Part shown: piece by piece, positions 1 through 10,400 of the stretch
Position numbering within the stretch: position 1 is the first letter of the stretch
How the letters are laid out: every line of letters starts with the position of its first letter
Assembly: GCA_044224515.1 (NCBI GenBank)
Contig: JBGAKH010000001.1
Coordinates: forward strand, 124,001 to 188,000
DNA: 64,000 bases
DNA from: JBBATK01 sp044224515
Lineage (GTDB): Bacteria > Bacteroidota > Ignavibacteria > Kapaibacteriales > NICIL-2
Direction of reading: 5' to 3'
The notes under the pieces: model-generated
What the model was told of the DNA's origin: nothing
The model's database searches: none
The model's input: only the letters and a program-made list of their open reading frames with translations
Translations under genes and position numbers: made by a program

Positions 1-1
1 G

Positions 2-925
2 AAATCAGAACTCGTGGCCTTTCCCACCGAAACGGTGTATGGACTAGGTGCGCGTGTAACAGACGAGGTAGCTATTGCAAAGATTTTTGTCGCCAAGGGA
101 CGTCCGGCTGACAATCCGCTCATAGCACACATTGGGTCTGTAGAAGACGCAGATACTTTGGCAATCCATCTGGGATCACGAGCGTTGAAGCTCATGGACG
201 TTTTTTTTCCGGGACCACTGACACTCGTCTGTAGGAGAAGACAAACCGTGCCATCGATTGTCAGCGCCGGACTAGACACCATCGCCTTTCGGATGCCTGC
301 ACATCCACTCGCACTTGAATTGATTCGACGTGCGCATGCAAGCTTAGTGGCTCCTTCAGCAAACCGAAGTGGACGTCCGAGTCCGACGAGCGCGGCACAT
401 GTACTCCGCGACCTCAAAGGTCGCATAGCCGCGGTACTCGACGGAGGTCCGTGCAGCATTGGGTTGGAGTCAACGGTGATCAGTATGGTCAATCCGGATC
501 GGCCACGTTTGTTGCGCCCCGGACACATTCGTCAAGACCAGATAGAAGCAGTGCTGGGTGTCGAGTTAGACCTCTCAGCACTAACTCACAACGAAGTTGA
601 CACAGGTCCGGTCAGTTCACCCGGCATGAAGTACCGACACTATGCACCGAACATCCCGCTTCGCATCTTGCACAACGTTGAAGAGCTAAGCAGTCTACCG
701 GTTAATACACGGGTCTTGTGCGATGAAGATCATTACCGGCAATTGCAAGAAAGAACAGATCTCGATCAATCACAGCTCATACCGCTTAGACCGGAAAGAC
801 TGTATAGTGATATGCGACAAGCTGAGGATGATGGATGCCATGGTATTGCTGTTCTTCTTGGCGATCATTCAAAAGCCAATGTGGCACTCATGAACAGACT
901 TGTTAAAGCCGCATCCGGTGACTAG
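2..925 (+). CDS. L-threonylcarbamoyladenylate synthase, Sua5 type (5' partial)
   Basis: Makes threonylcarbamoyl-AMP from threonine, bicarbonate and ATP, the first step of t6A37 tRNA modification in the cytoplasm. The visible protein opens with the YrdC-family motif AFPTETVYGLGA and carries the conserved APSANRSGRPSPT stretch and the GLESTV motif. A C-terminal Sua5 domain follows, joined through a linker with SSPGMKYRHYAP, so this is the long Sua5 form rather than the short TsaC form. The frame is open to the left edge, and the family normally has about 15-20 residues before AFPTE, so the true start lies outside the window. An A/T-rich inverted repeat follows the stop. The family call is firm. 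I give no symbol because both tsaC and sua5 are used. Confidence 0.93.
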   Translation, partial: KSELVAFPTETVYGLGARVTDEVAIAKIFVAKGRPADNPLIAHIGSVEDADTLAIHLGSRALKLMDVFFPGPLTLVCRRRQTVPSIVSAGLDTIAFRMPAHPLALELIRRAHASLVAPSANRSGRPSPTSAAHVLRDLKGRIAAVLDGGPCSIGLESTVISMVNPDRPRLLRPGHIRQDQIEAVLGVELDLSALTHNEVDTGPVSSPGMKYRHYAPNIPLRILHNVEELSSLPVNTRVLCDEDHYRQLQERTDLDQSQLIPLRPERLYSDMRQAEDDGCHGIAVLLGDHSKANVALMNRLVKAASGD

Positions 926-972
926 TCGACCACTCGAGAGGATGCTGTTTTTTTGAAGATCTGAGTGTTTTT

Positions 973-1016
973 GATCTTTTTAGGGCGAATAGTCTCATCC
1001 TAGACCTAAAAAGGTC
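973..1016 (+). terminator. candidate terminator hairpin after the Sua5 gene
   Basis: Arms at 973-984 (GATCTTTTTAGG) and 1005-1016 (CCTAAAAAGGTC) pair over 12 positions, with one pair that is U-G only when read on the plus strand. The loop is 20 bases and there is no T-run after the stem. It lies 48 bases after the Sua5 stop, so it may end that transcript. The fold is seen; the function is inferred. Confidence 0.3.
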
Positions 1017-1085
1017 GACAATACATCTAAGATTTGTGCGATTTTTTTTTCAATGCTCGGCTTCGCCTCGCCACTCATTTTTCGG

Positions 1086-1093
1086 TAATTTTG
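1086..1093 (+). promoter_or_regulatory. candidate -7 element for ptsH
   Basis: TAATTTTG matches the Bacteroidota -7 consensus TAnnTTTG exactly and would start a transcript about 18 bases before the ptsH ATG. No TTG is seen at the expected upstream spacing, so the support is partial. Confidence 0.3.
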
Positions 1094-1115
1094 AGTCGAC
1101 GACTGATAGAACACC

Positions 1116-1388
1116 ATGCAAGAAGTGACCGTAACTATTCGCAATCGAGCCGGAGTGCATACTCGCCCGGCGGCCATGATTGTAAAACTCGCAGCGCAGT
1201 TCAAGTCCAATGTATTTCTAACGGGCGAGAACAACATGCGAATCAACGCAAAAAGCATCATAGGAGTTATGACACTTGCAGCTGCTCAAGGGACTTGCCT
1301 GACACTTAGCATCGATGGACCCGACGAGGCCGATGCCACAACGAAGCTTCGCGACCTGTTTGAATCTGGATTTGGTGAGCAAATCTAA
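1116..1388 (+). CDS. ptsH: phosphocarrier protein HPr
   Basis: This 90-residue cytoplasmic protein accepts phosphate from enzyme I on a histidine and passes it on to sugar-specific or regulatory EII proteins. The active-site motif AGVHTRPAA places the phosphorylatable histidine at residue 15, as in classical HPr. NAKSIIGVMTLAA puts the regulatory serine at residue 47, inside the segment recognised by HPr kinase in species that have that enzyme. ptsI follows 102 bases downstream on the same strand. No EIIA, EIIB or EIIC gene is visible here, so whether this pair drives sugar uptake or only regulation cannot be told from the window. Confidence 0.95.
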   Translation: MQEVTVTIRNRAGVHTRPAAMIVKLAAQFKSNVFLTGENNMRINAKSIIGVMTLAAAQGTCLTLSIDGPDEADATTKLRDLFESGFGEQI

Positions 1389-1490
1389 TCTCCTCTGCCG
1401 CCATCACTCCTGTTTTGTACGGCACTACATAGAAATTGCTTTAATCCCTTCTAAACCCTATATTTCAGTCGGGATTACACACAACATTTC

Positions 1491-3266
1491 ATGAATCATC
1501 ACGACGCCGATCCACCTGCCGAGGGAACAGGTGAAGCCGACGGGCTTTCCCGCTCTGAAATTATCTATCGTGGCATACCCGCGTCTCCCGGTATTGCTAT
1601 CGGACGCTGCATTCTTTTAAAGAATGAATCGCAAGATGTCATAACCTTACGCCTCATTGCTGAAGATCAACGACACGGTGAGTTTGTGCGGTATGAAAAA
1701 GCCGTGGAATCTTGTCTCCTTGAGCTTCGCGAAACCTATAGAATTGCTGAGCGAGAAATCGGAAACGTCGCCTCGATCCTCGAGAGTTACGAGCTTATCC
1801 TCACCGATATGACAATCAATGAGGCAATTGCGACTCGGATCCGAGATGGCTTTCCTGCCGAGAACGCCGTCCTTGCTGAGTATGACGACCATCGCAACCT
1901 CTTCAAGAATGCCAAAGATCCAATTCTACGTGAACGAGCATTTGACCTTGAAAATGTAAAAGATCGTTTGATTCTGGCCTTGCACAATCGTCAGCTTAGT
2001 CACACTATTGCGCGCGATACTATTGTTATTGCCCCTTCACTCATTCCTCAAGATGTTATCCTGTTCAATGAAGGACAAATCTTAGCCTATGTTACAGAGC
2101 TAGGAGGATTGACTTCACACTCGTCCATTCTTGCCCGTTCACTTGGTTTACCTGCTGTGATTGGTGTCAAAAATCTTTGCCGCAATGTGAGCGCCGACAG
2201 CACCGTTATTGTTGATGGTCATGAGGGTATTCTGATTACAAACCCTCGCATAGAGACCCTCCATCTGTACGAGGCAAAGCTCATGGAGTCGCGAGAGCGT
2301 CATCTACGTCTGGCTGAGCTTCGAGACAAACCGGCGCAGACAACGGATGCGCATCGACTGCTGCTGATGGCAAACGTCGACTCACCTGATGAAACTTCAG
2401 CCGCAATGCAATTGGGTGCTGAAGGCATTGGCCTCGTTCGCACGGAAATGCTCATCATACGTTTGGACAGATTTCCGGACGAAGAAGAACAAAGTGAATG
2501 GTATGCATCTATCGCCGAACGGGCTTATCCGAAGCCGGTCACATTACGCGCCTTCGACATCGGAACCGACAAGTTTGTGAGCGGCTTACCACACGAGAAG
2601 AATCCTTCGTTAGGAATACGAGGCGTTCGATTTCTCTTGAGTCGTCCGGATATTTACAAGCGACAGCTTCTCGCTGTGTTGCGTGCATCTCGACATAAAA
2701 ACGTCCGCTTCATGATTCCCATGGTTACACGAGTCAGCGAAATCGAAGACTCCCTAGCCATTTTGGAAGAAGCCAGATCCGAGTTGAGGTCCCGCCAATG
2801 TGATTTCGATGAGTCGATGCCTATAGGCATCATGATCGAAACACCGGCAGCCGCTCTGTTGGCAGATAAGTTTGCTGAGATGGTAGATTTCTTCAGCATC
2901 GGTACGAATGATCTGACACAATACACTTTGGCTGCCGATCGAAACAGCGATCTCGTCAGCAGTATATATGACTCATTCAATCCTGCTGTACTGAGACTCA
3001 TGAAGCATTCAATCGAGGCAGCGCATCAACAACATCTCAGTGTGAGTGTCTGTGGTGAGTTCGCAGGACACTCTGCCGCTACGGAACTTCTTATAGGTAT
3101 GGGGGTTGAAGTGTTCAGCGTAAATGCACCTCTACTCCCTGAGCTGAAAAATCGAATTATTTGCTCTTCCTATTCGAGATCATTGCAGATTTTTGAAGAA
3201 GCAATGCGATGCGAACGTCCATCCGACGTACGTAAGGCCGTCGACGCAATCAAGCAGGCTCTCTAA
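1491..3266 (+). CDS. ptsI: PTS enzyme I (phosphoenolpyruvate-protein phosphotransferase)
   Basis: Autophosphorylates with phosphoenolpyruvate and passes the phosphate to HPr. The 591-residue length is normal, with about 20 extra residues before the usual beginning (IYRGIPASPGIAIG). The swivel domain has GGLTSHSSILARSLGLPAV, with the phospho-histidine at residue 210. The PEP-binding barrel includes GIGLVRTEMLI, GIMIETPAAA and FFSIGTNDLTQY, and the catalytic cysteine sits at residue 521 in SVCGEFAG. The residue after that AG is histidine where the E. coli enzyme has aspartate. The leader contains TTG (1436-1438), 20 bases, then TATATTTC (1459-1466), a one-off match to a Bacteroidota promoter, so ptsI may also be transcribed apart from ptsH. 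Confidence 0.96.
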   Translation: MNHHDADPPAEGTGEADGLSRSEIIYRGIPASPGIAIGRCILLKNESQDVITLRLIAEDQRHGEFVRYEKAVESCLLELRETYRIAEREIGNVASILESYELILTDMTINEAIATRIRDGFPAENAVLAEYDDHRNLFKNAKDPILRERAFDLENVKDRLILALHNRQLSHTIARDTIVIAPSLIPQDVILFNEGQILAYVTELGGLTSHSSILARSLGLPAVIGVKNLCRNVSADSTVIVDGHEGILITNPRIETLHLYEAKLMESRERHLRLAELRDKPAQTTDAHRLLLMANVDSPDETSAAMQLGAEGIGLVRTEMLIIRLDRFPDEEEQSEWYASIAERAYPKPVTLRAFDIGTDKFVSGLPHEKNPSLGIRGVRFLLSRPDIYKRQLLAVLRASRHKNVRFMIPMVTRVSEIEDSLAILEEARSELRSRQCDFDESMPIGIMIETPAAALLADKFAEMVDFFSIGTNDLTQYTLAADRNSDLVSSIYDSFNPAVLRLMKHSIEAAHQQHLSVSVCGEFAGHSAATELLIGMGVEVFSVNAPLLPELKNRIICSSYSRSLQIFEEAMRCERPSDVRKAVDAIKQAL

Positions 3267-3360
3267 TACGGTTACGCAGGTGCGGACCGTGCACATGAGG
3301 CAAAGAATGTAGTGCAGCATTGTTGGAAGATATTTTTTTGACACAATTTGATTTGAAGCC

Positions 3361-3750
3361 ATGAGTAAAATTGTCTCCTTGAGCAGAACGTCCATCGTTA
3401 ACGCAGTGTTCTATGCCTACCACGGCGTCGGTAATGAAGAAAAAGAGTTAGGCGGCCAGTATCAGGTGGATCTGGACGTTGTGTATGATGCAACCCAAGC
3501 AGTCCTAAGTGACGACATCAACAAAGCGGTGAACTACGAAGAACTCATGTTTTGCATCGACGAAGTATTGAGTGGTGAGCCCTGTAATTTGATCGAGACC
3601 TTAACCTATGAGATCTTGAATATGGTGCTCGACAAGTTCGAGGCCGTGCAAGAAGCAACGGCGCGCGTTCGTAAACTCAATGCACCTCTTCGTCACTTGA
3701 CCGAGTATGTGGAATGTGAGCAAACAATGCAGCGCTCAACGCCGAGATAG
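3361..3750 (+). CDS. folB: dihydroneopterin aldolase
   Basis: Converts 7,8-dihydroneopterin to 6-hydroxymethyl-7,8-dihydropterin and glycolaldehyde in folate synthesis. The 129-residue protein has the family layout: an AYHGVGNEEKELGGQYQVDLDV segment near the start containing the conserved glutamate, a central VNYEEL, the NLIETLTYEI helix, and VRKLNAP near residue 103, which supplies the conserved catalytic lysine. folK, the next enzyme of the pathway, begins six bases after the stop, so the two are almost certainly cotranscribed. The 94-base gap after ptsI shows no convincing terminator. Confidence 0.92.
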   Translation: MSKIVSLSRTSIVNAVFYAYHGVGNEEKELGGQYQVDLDVVYDATQAVLSDDINKAVNYEELMFCIDEVLSGEPCNLIETLTYEILNMVLDKFEAVQEATARVRKLNAPLRHLTEYVECEQTMQRSTPR

Positions 3751-3756
3751 GACAAC

Positions 3757-4260
3757 ATGTCAACTGTTATTCTTTCGTTGGGTGCCAATCTTGGTGACAG
3801 ACTTGAAAGTATCGAGTATGCAATAGAGCGCCTTCGTGGCGACGGTATACTGAAGGATCTTCGATGTTCTACTATTGTTCAGTCTCAACCTTTAGGTTTC
3901 ACGGAACAACCCTTGTTTCTTAACTGTTGCGTGAGTGGCACCACGGCCTGCTCCCCACTTCAATTACACGGTTTTTTACGAGAAGTTGAAAGTGATCGCG
4001 GCAGACTGCAACGACCTCGTTGGCATGAGCGCGAATTAGACATCGATATTCTCCTCGTTGACCAACTCAGTTACAGAGATTCCACCCTGGAGCTCCCGCA
4101 CCCACGCATGCACGAACGCCGTTTTGTTCTGCAACCGGCAGCGGAGTTGTGTCCACACATGATACATCCGCGTTTTCAATGCAGTATTGAAGAGTTATTG
4201 GATCGATGTCCGGATCCTAGTCGATTGGAGTTCTACCATGAGTCTATCGCTAGACTCTAG
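3757..4260 (+). CDS. folK: 6-hydroxymethyl-7,8-dihydropterin pyrophosphokinase
   Basis: Transfers pyrophosphate from ATP to the product of FolB, giving the substrate for dihydropteroate synthase. The 167-residue protein has the N-terminal LSLGANLGDR motif, the signature RPRWHERELDIDILLVD with its metal-binding aspartates, and LPHPRMHERRFVLQPAAEL. These motifs are diagnostic for HPPK. It follows folB by six bases, which indicates translational or at least transcriptional linkage. No folP (dihydropteroate synthase) gene is nearby. Confidence 0.96.
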   Translation: MSTVILSLGANLGDRLESIEYAIERLRGDGILKDLRCSTIVQSQPLGFTEQPLFLNCCVSGTTACSPLQLHGFLREVESDRGRLQRPRWHERELDIDILLVDQLSYRDSTLELPHPRMHERRFVLQPAAELCPHMIHPRFQCSIEELLDRCPDPSRLEFYHESIARL

Positions 4261-4359
4261 TTGTTATACACTTACTGGTCTTGCGTCCGCATCGATGTAC
4301 GGTGAGATCAGTCTTGTGTCTGCCCTGCAGTGATTTGATGAGTCTGATCCTACGCTTCT

Positions 4360-6246
4360 ATGCACATACCGGAACATCTAGTTGAGGATATTCGTTCTCG
4401 CAGCGACATTGTTGAGATCGTGGGCGAACACGTGCACCTGACAAAGCGCGGAAAAAACTATCTGGGACTCTGTCCATTTCACTCGGAGAAGACTCCCTCG
4501 TTCAACGTCAACCCCGAGCTTGGTATCTACAAGTGCTTTGGCTGCGGTAAGAGTGGGAACGTCTACAAATTCATGATGGAACACAACGGCATGACCTTTC
4601 CGGATGCTGTGAAGAGTTTGGCGCAGCGTGTCGGGATCGTCATAGAAGAAGACGAACAAACTGCCGAGCAACGAGAAAGTCAGAATCGCCATGATGCTGC
4701 GCACAGAGCATTGGCGCATGCCGCAGATTTTTTCCAGAACGCTCTCCACTCACCCAAAGGTTCACTAGCCATGAGGTATATCAACCAACGAGGTTTTGAT
4801 GACCGCGTTGTGATGTCGTTCGGTCTAGGTTACTCGTTCGACGAGTGGCAAACCTTGTGTTCTGAGCTCCTCCATAAGGGTTACTCCGAGCAATGTATTG
4901 AAGATGCAGGCCTGGTTGTTCGTCGTGACGATGGAAGCATCCACGATCGCTTTCGCGGACGCGTCATGTTCCCTATTCACGACAGTATGGGACGCGTGGT
5001 AGGTTTTGGCGCTCGCTCGCTATCGAGCGATAAAACACAGGCTAAATACATAAACTCACCACAGTCTCTGGTCTATGACAAGAGCAAAGTACTCTATGGA
5101 CTGTATCAGGCTAAGCAATCTATCCGTCAACAAGATCGTGCATTGCTTACCGAAGGATATGCCGACACCATCAGCTTACATCAGTTTGGCTTCAGCAATG
5201 CCATAGCGTCTTCCGGAACCGCACTGACCGCGGATCAGTTACGTTTACTAGCTCGTTACACGAAGAATGTAGTCATTGTGTACGACGGAGACGAAGCAGG
5301 TCTGAAAGCAGCCACGCGTGGTGTGGAGATAGCACTGGAACAAGGTTTCGACGTCTCGGTCGTCGTTTTGCCGAACGGAGAAGATCCGGACACCTTCGTA
5401 CACGAGCACGGAGCAGGGTCCTTCGAATCCTATTTGCGCGAAGCTCGTTCCTTTCCTGACTTTCTTGCCGATCGCTTTCGAAGTCAAGGTATGTTCGCAA
5501 CGGCAAAAGGTCAAGCCGATGCTGTTCGCGAACTCATGCGCCTCGTTGGTCTAATACGTGACCCTCTGCATCGGGAATTTCTCATTCGCAGTTTGGCTCA
5601 GAAGTTCAGCTTAAGGGAAGAGCTCCTTTACGCCGAACTGAAAACGCAAGGAGCGAGCACCCCACTTCAACCGATTGCCAAGCGTAACCCCGGCACCCCT
5701 ATTGCCTCTGTCTCTACAATACCAAGCTCAAGTTCACAGCGCATTAGTCCAATACTAGCAGAGGAGCGCGCGCTACTTCGATGGGCTGTAAAAGATCAAA
5801 CCAAACTTGGTCTGATGGTTCACGAGTTTGGTATCAATGAACTGTCGTTTCCAACTCCCGCTGCACAACACATCTTTCGTGCCGTAGAACATGCTGTTCA
5901 CAATGGCGTTGAGATTGGTGCCCTCTTAACTGACTCTGAGCATCTCAATGAAGAAGAACAACAGATTCTATCTGATCTTCTTTTCAGTGAGGAGCAGCCG
6001 AGTGAAAACTGGAAGAACTTTGAGATCACGATAAACGAGGTTGACATTACCCTCGTTATTCCAAATGCACTCTTAAGGCTGCGCCTGCAGCACGTGCTCA
6101 AGGAACTCGCCATTCTGCAACAGCACATTCGAGAGCATGGCGATGATATTGACGCTTTGCAGCGTTTCCAGTTGCTGGTAAAAATGCGCACAGAGCTCGA
6201 AGAGGAGATTCGCCAGATACACAACGAAGGCGACGAAGATGAATAG
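4360..6246 (+). CDS. dnaG: DNA primase
   Basis: Synthesises RNA primers at the replication fork. The 628-residue protein shows the full bacterial layout. The N-terminal CHC2 zinc finger has C38, H41, C59 and C62 within CPFHSEKTPSF and YKCFGCGKSG. The catalytic core contains GFGARSL and YINSPQS. The TOPRIM region has TEGYADTISLHQFG and the metal-binding VYDGDEAGLKA. A low-complexity linker near residues 430-465 leads to a helical C-terminal domain of the kind that binds the DnaB helicase. No rpoD or rpsU neighbour is seen, so the classical macromolecular synthesis operon is not preserved here. Confidence 0.97.
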   Translation: MHIPEHLVEDIRSRSDIVEIVGEHVHLTKRGKNYLGLCPFHSEKTPSFNVNPELGIYKCFGCGKSGNVYKFMMEHNGMTFPDAVKSLAQRVGIVIEEDEQTAEQRESQNRHDAAHRALAHAADFFQNALHSPKGSLAMRYINQRGFDDRVVMSFGLGYSFDEWQTLCSELLHKGYSEQCIEDAGLVVRRDDGSIHDRFRGRVMFPIHDSMGRVVGFGARSLSSDKTQAKYINSPQSLVYDKSKVLYGLYQAKQSIRQQDRALLTEGYADTISLHQFGFSNAIASSGTALTADQLRLLARYTKNVVIVYDGDEAGLKAATRGVEIALEQGFDVSVVVLPNGEDPDTFVHEHGAGSFESYLREARSFPDFLADRFRSQGMFATAKGQADAVRELMRLVGLIRDPLHREFLIRSLAQKFSLREELLYAELKTQGASTPLQPIAKRNPGTPIASVSTIPSSSSQRISPILAEERALLRWAVKDQTKLGLMVHEFGINELSFPTPAAQHIFRAVEHAVHNGVEIGALLTDSEHLNEEEQQILSDLLFSEEQPSENWKNFEITINEVDITLVIPNALLRLRLQHVLKELAILQQHIREHGDDIDALQRFQLLVKMRTELEEEIRQIHNEGDEDE

Positions 6247-6321
6247 CGTCACCAATCCTCGACCCATCCTTCAATACGGACTATGCGGAACGGCTGTGGC
6301 TTTTTTAAACTATTGGAGTTG

Positions 6322-6329
6322 TATTTTTG
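6322..6329 (+). promoter_or_regulatory. candidate -7 element upstream of dapA
   Basis: TATTTTTG is an exact match to the Bacteroidota -7 consensus. Transcription would begin inside the hairpin at 6330-6354 and give dapA a leader of about 130 bases. No TTG lies 19-21 bases upstream, so this is tentative. Confidence 0.3.
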
Positions 6330-6354
6330 TATGCTGCAGCGAAGCTGCAGCATA
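6330..6354 (+). terminator. GAA-triloop hairpin downstream of dnaG
   Basis: A perfect 11-bp stem (TATGCTGCAGC and its complement) closes a GAA loop. No U-tract follows. It lies 83 bases after dnaG and belongs to the set of small-loop intergenic hairpins in this window. It could terminate dnaG mRNA or sit in the dapA leader. Confidence 0.5.
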
Positions 6355-6466
6355 GTAAAGACCCGTCTCCGACCGTTTACGAGCACGACAAAACTCAGCA
6401 TGCATTGAATGAGCCGTCGATGGCACCGACAATCTGACTCACTTGACCACTTAAGCACATAGTCCT

Positions 6467-7351
6467 ATGAAATTTCGCGGCACTGCAACAGCAATCGTTA
6501 CACCTTTTCATGCCGACGGTTCGATCGATTTTAAAGCGCTTGGTACAGTTGTGGATTCACAGATTCATGGTGGCGTGGAAGGCATTGTACCCTGTGGCTC
6601 AACAGGAGAAGCCGCAACGATGTCGCACGACGAAAAGCTCTCCGTTATTCGCTTTTGTGTAGAACGTGTACAAGGCCGTATCAAAGTGATCGCGGGAACC
6701 GGTTCGAATGACACAGCCGCCACCATCCGATTAAGTTTAGATGCGCGTGCTGCAGGAGCTGATGCGTTGTTGCTCGTAGGTCCATACTACAACAAGCCAA
6801 CTCAGGAAGGGCATGTCCGACACTTCAGCGCCATCGCCGATGCAATAGATCTACCCATCATCATTTACAATGTGCCGGGAAGAACCGGTACGAACATGTC
6901 GGCAGAAACGCAGCTGCGAATTGCCGAACTTTCCCCTTCCATCATTGCAACCAAAGAAGCGTCTGCCAATCTTGAACAAATGCAAGAGATCATACGTTCT
7001 GCCCCGGCGCATTTTTCATTGCTCAGCGGTGACGATTCGTTGGTGCTTCCGGCTGTTGCTTGTGGAGCGCAAGGCGTGATAGCTGTGATTTCCAACTACG
7101 CACCCGCTGTGTATAGCAGTGGAGTCCGGGCGGCGTTGGACGGTGACTTCTCTCTGGCCAGAGAGCTTCATTATAAACTGCTGCCCTTGATGAAACTAAA
7201 TTTCTGCGAATCCAACCCGATTCCGGTCAAATTTATTCTTTCAGAGCTAGGGTTCATCGAAAACAACCTTCGTTTACCTTTAACTCCCCTTTCCGAGCAC
7301 CACCGCTCATCCATACGCAACGCTTTGCAGATCTTGAACACTGCTTCGTAG
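6467..7351 (+). CDS. dapA: 4-hydroxy-tetrahydrodipicolinate synthase
   Basis: Condenses pyruvate with aspartate semialdehyde in the first committed step to lysine and diaminopimelate. The 294-residue TIM barrel has all the family hallmarks: GTATAIVTPF at the start, CGSTGEA (residues 43-49), PYYNKPTQEG, IIYNVPGRTG with the catalytic tyrosine at 134, and IIATKEASA with the Schiff-base lysine at 163. At the threonine pair used for proton relay the sequence reads Ser45-Thr46. The 220-base leader holds an exact -7 element and a hairpin, but I see no lysine-riboswitch features. Confidence 0.96.
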   Translation: MKFRGTATAIVTPFHADGSIDFKALGTVVDSQIHGGVEGIVPCGSTGEAATMSHDEKLSVIRFCVERVQGRIKVIAGTGSNDTAATIRLSLDARAAGADALLLVGPYYNKPTQEGHVRHFSAIADAIDLPIIIYNVPGRTGTNMSAETQLRIAELSPSIIATKEASANLEQMQEIIRSAPAHFSLLSGDDSLVLPAVACGAQGVIAVISNYAPAVYSSGVRAALDGDFSLARELHYKLLPLMKLNFCESNPIPVKFILSELGFIENNLRLPLTPLSEHHRSSIRNALQILNTAS

Positions 7352-7484
7352 GTAGGTACGACATCACAGAATATCCATTTCGATTTGCATAGCTTTGGCT
7401 CGGAATACATGTGCATTTCTTTCCGCTTTTCATTGATCAAAATAGTTGTAGATTTCTTGTACCTACGACTAATTCGGACGAATC

Positions 7485-10400
7485 ATGCACCGCAGCATCA
7501 ATCGGCTACGCCTTTCTTTGCTCTTCTTGCTTGCAGCTTCAGGAACCTGTCTTCAGGCAGGCATGAACCCAATACATCATCCGGGCTCTCCAGGACTTTT
7601 CTACGTAGAAAACAAGGGTCAGTGGGACGATCAAGTCAAGTTTAAGCTACAAGCTGCGCGCGGAGTGTTTTGGATTTGTGACGACGGTTTTGTGTACGAC
7701 ACAAAGCAGTACTTCGTGACGCGACCCGAAACCAAGAATCATGAACCGGGAAACAGTCAACCTATCGACTCGATACGCGGCCACGTGATTCGTATACGTT
7801 TCACCAACACCGACAAGCACATACTATGTGGGTATGAACAGCTACCGGGCGTCCATAACTACTTCCTTGGCAAAGACAAGTCCAAATGGCGCTCAAATGT
7901 AGCACTCTACAAAGAAGTCAATAGCTCAGGCATCGCCTCAAAAATCTCCACACGTTACTATGTTGACGAGGGTACATTACGCTACGACCTCATCGTCCCA
8001 CCCGGCGCCGAACCTTCAGGCGTGCGATTCAACATTGAGGGCGCAACCCAAGTTCGCGTCAATGCTCTTGGGGAGCTTGTCATAGGAACAAGTCTGGGCG
8101 AGATAACGCAAAAGAAATTAGAAGCATATCAGACGATCGGTTCAAAACGTGTTCCGGTTGCGTGTGCCTTTAAAGTCTATGACAATGGTGAAATTGGTTT
8201 CCGCTGTGGTGCGTACAATTCATCTATACCACTTGTAGTAGATCCTATTGTTTGGTCTAGCTATGTGGGCGGCATGGCAATGGCTCTAACCGGAACTAAC
8301 GGGCAGAACACCGAAGATTGTTTTGATATGACCGTGGATGCCGCCGGGAATCCGGTAATTGTTGGAACGACTGAGACCAACGATTTTCCGACCACAGTTG
8401 GTGCGTATTCCAGAATAAAGAAAAACATCGATGATACGGTCTCGTATTGCGAGGCATTCGTAACAAAGTTTAACGCGAATGGTAGCGGCCTTGTTTTTTC
8501 AACATACCTGGGAGGGAAGGCTAGCGATTGGGGCCGAGGTATATGTTTGTCGAACGACACAATCTACGTGTGCGGCGGAACGGAGTCCGGTGACTTCCCC
8601 ACCACGAGTGGTTCGTTTTCTCAAGTACGTTCAGGAAGTAGTGATGCTTTTGTCGCCAAGTTCAGCCCAAATGGCAGTACGCTTCTTGCCAGCACCCTCA
8701 TTGGCGGACCAAACTTCGATCAACTCCTTAGCATCAAAGCAGACAATGCCGGAGTTTACGTGTGCGGCTGGACACTGTTTGATGGCTATCCAACGACTCT
8801 GAACGCACTTCAGGCACATAACGACCTGTGGTGGTGTTGTGTCGCCTCAGTCTTCAATAAAAATTTGACAGCTCTAAACGGCTCTACCTATATCGGTGGT
8901 CGTGGTACCGCATTCGATCTGGCTATTGACAACAGTTCCAACATGTATATCGTTGGCGTTGAAATCGACACGACACTTCAGACAACAGCCAACGCTTATA
9001 AGCGAAATCGCAACGGTATTTTCAGCGACGCGTATCTTGTTAAAATCAACTCGACATGTACGAGCTTGTTGTATGGCACTTACATTGGCGGAGAGGACGA
9101 AGATATTGCCTATGGTGTGTGTTTGGACGCATCGAGTAACATCATTGTTTGTGGCAAGACACGTTCGGACAATTGGCCGACAACTGCCGGGGCCTATGAC
9201 CGCAGCTATAACTGGATTCGAAACAGCTCAAGAACCGGGGACCCCTACGATGATTACTACGACGGTTTTGTTTTTAAGCTTTCGTCAAGTTATCAGTTGC
9301 TGTACAGTACATACATTGGAGGTAAATCTTCCGACTGGTTTCAACGAGTAACGACAGCTCCGAATGGATCGGCTCTACTGACCGGTATTTCATACTCGCC
9401 GGATTATCCTGCAACGGCGTGCTGCATCGACTCTACTCAAAACGGTGTTGCAGATCTCGTGTTCACTGTCCTTAACTCAACCGGTTCTGTCGTAACCTAT
9501 TCCACCTTCCTTGGTGGTGGTGGAACCGACATCGCCTATGGGATCGCACGACAGTCAAACGGACATGTGTATCTGTGCGGATCGAGTTGGGATTACAGCT
9601 TTCCGACTACCACCGGCTCCTATCAGCCGGTTCGCAAACTTACCGATGGTATTGTGCTGAAGATTGATCCGACGGCCGGCTTTACTGTGAACGCCGGTAA
9701 TGACATTATGTACAGCTGTACCGGATTCGGAAATACGGTGTATCTAGCTGCCACTCCTGCATGTGGTGTTGGACCCTATAGTTATTCTTGGACACCAACC
9801 ACAAATCTCAGCGACCCGCACAGCGATAAGCCAGTAACCTTCACAACGACCACCGGCATGGAGTATAAAGTGACTGTAACGGATGCGGGCGGAAATGTCG
9901 CTGTGAACACAGTGAGTCTCGTCCCACTTTTGCTCAAAGTGCGTCCCGGGTCTGATACTGTCGTGTGTTGGGGACGCAATACTCGTTTAAACACCAAGGT
10001 TACCGGCGGTATGGGACAAAAGACCTATCAGTGGTATCCGGCAGTTGGTCTCGACAGTTCTAACATCGCGAATCCCTTGGCGAATCCTGACACCACGACC
10101 ATGTATGTACTCATTGTCTCCGATACGGCAGGCTGTCAGCGCTCTGACTCTGTCTTGGTGCGAATCTCTCGTTCGAGAGTTAAGAGTACACATGACACAA
10201 CTTTGTGCGGACTGAACGCGATTAAATTGGCACCTCGAATAGAAGGTGGTATTAACCCTCTTGCATTTAAGTGGACGACAAAAGGTAGCGCAACGCTCTC
10301 AACGAGTGCTACACCTACTTTTACTGTTGATTCTACCACCATGTTTTACTTAGCGATAACAGATTCGCTTTCCTGCACATCAAGAGACTCGATTCTGGTG

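Noticed and set aside
6247..6466. Lysine riboswitch in the dapA leader
   Set aside because: The leader after the predicted start is only about 130 bases and shows none of the conserved lysine-riboswitch core helices; only one simple hairpin is visible.
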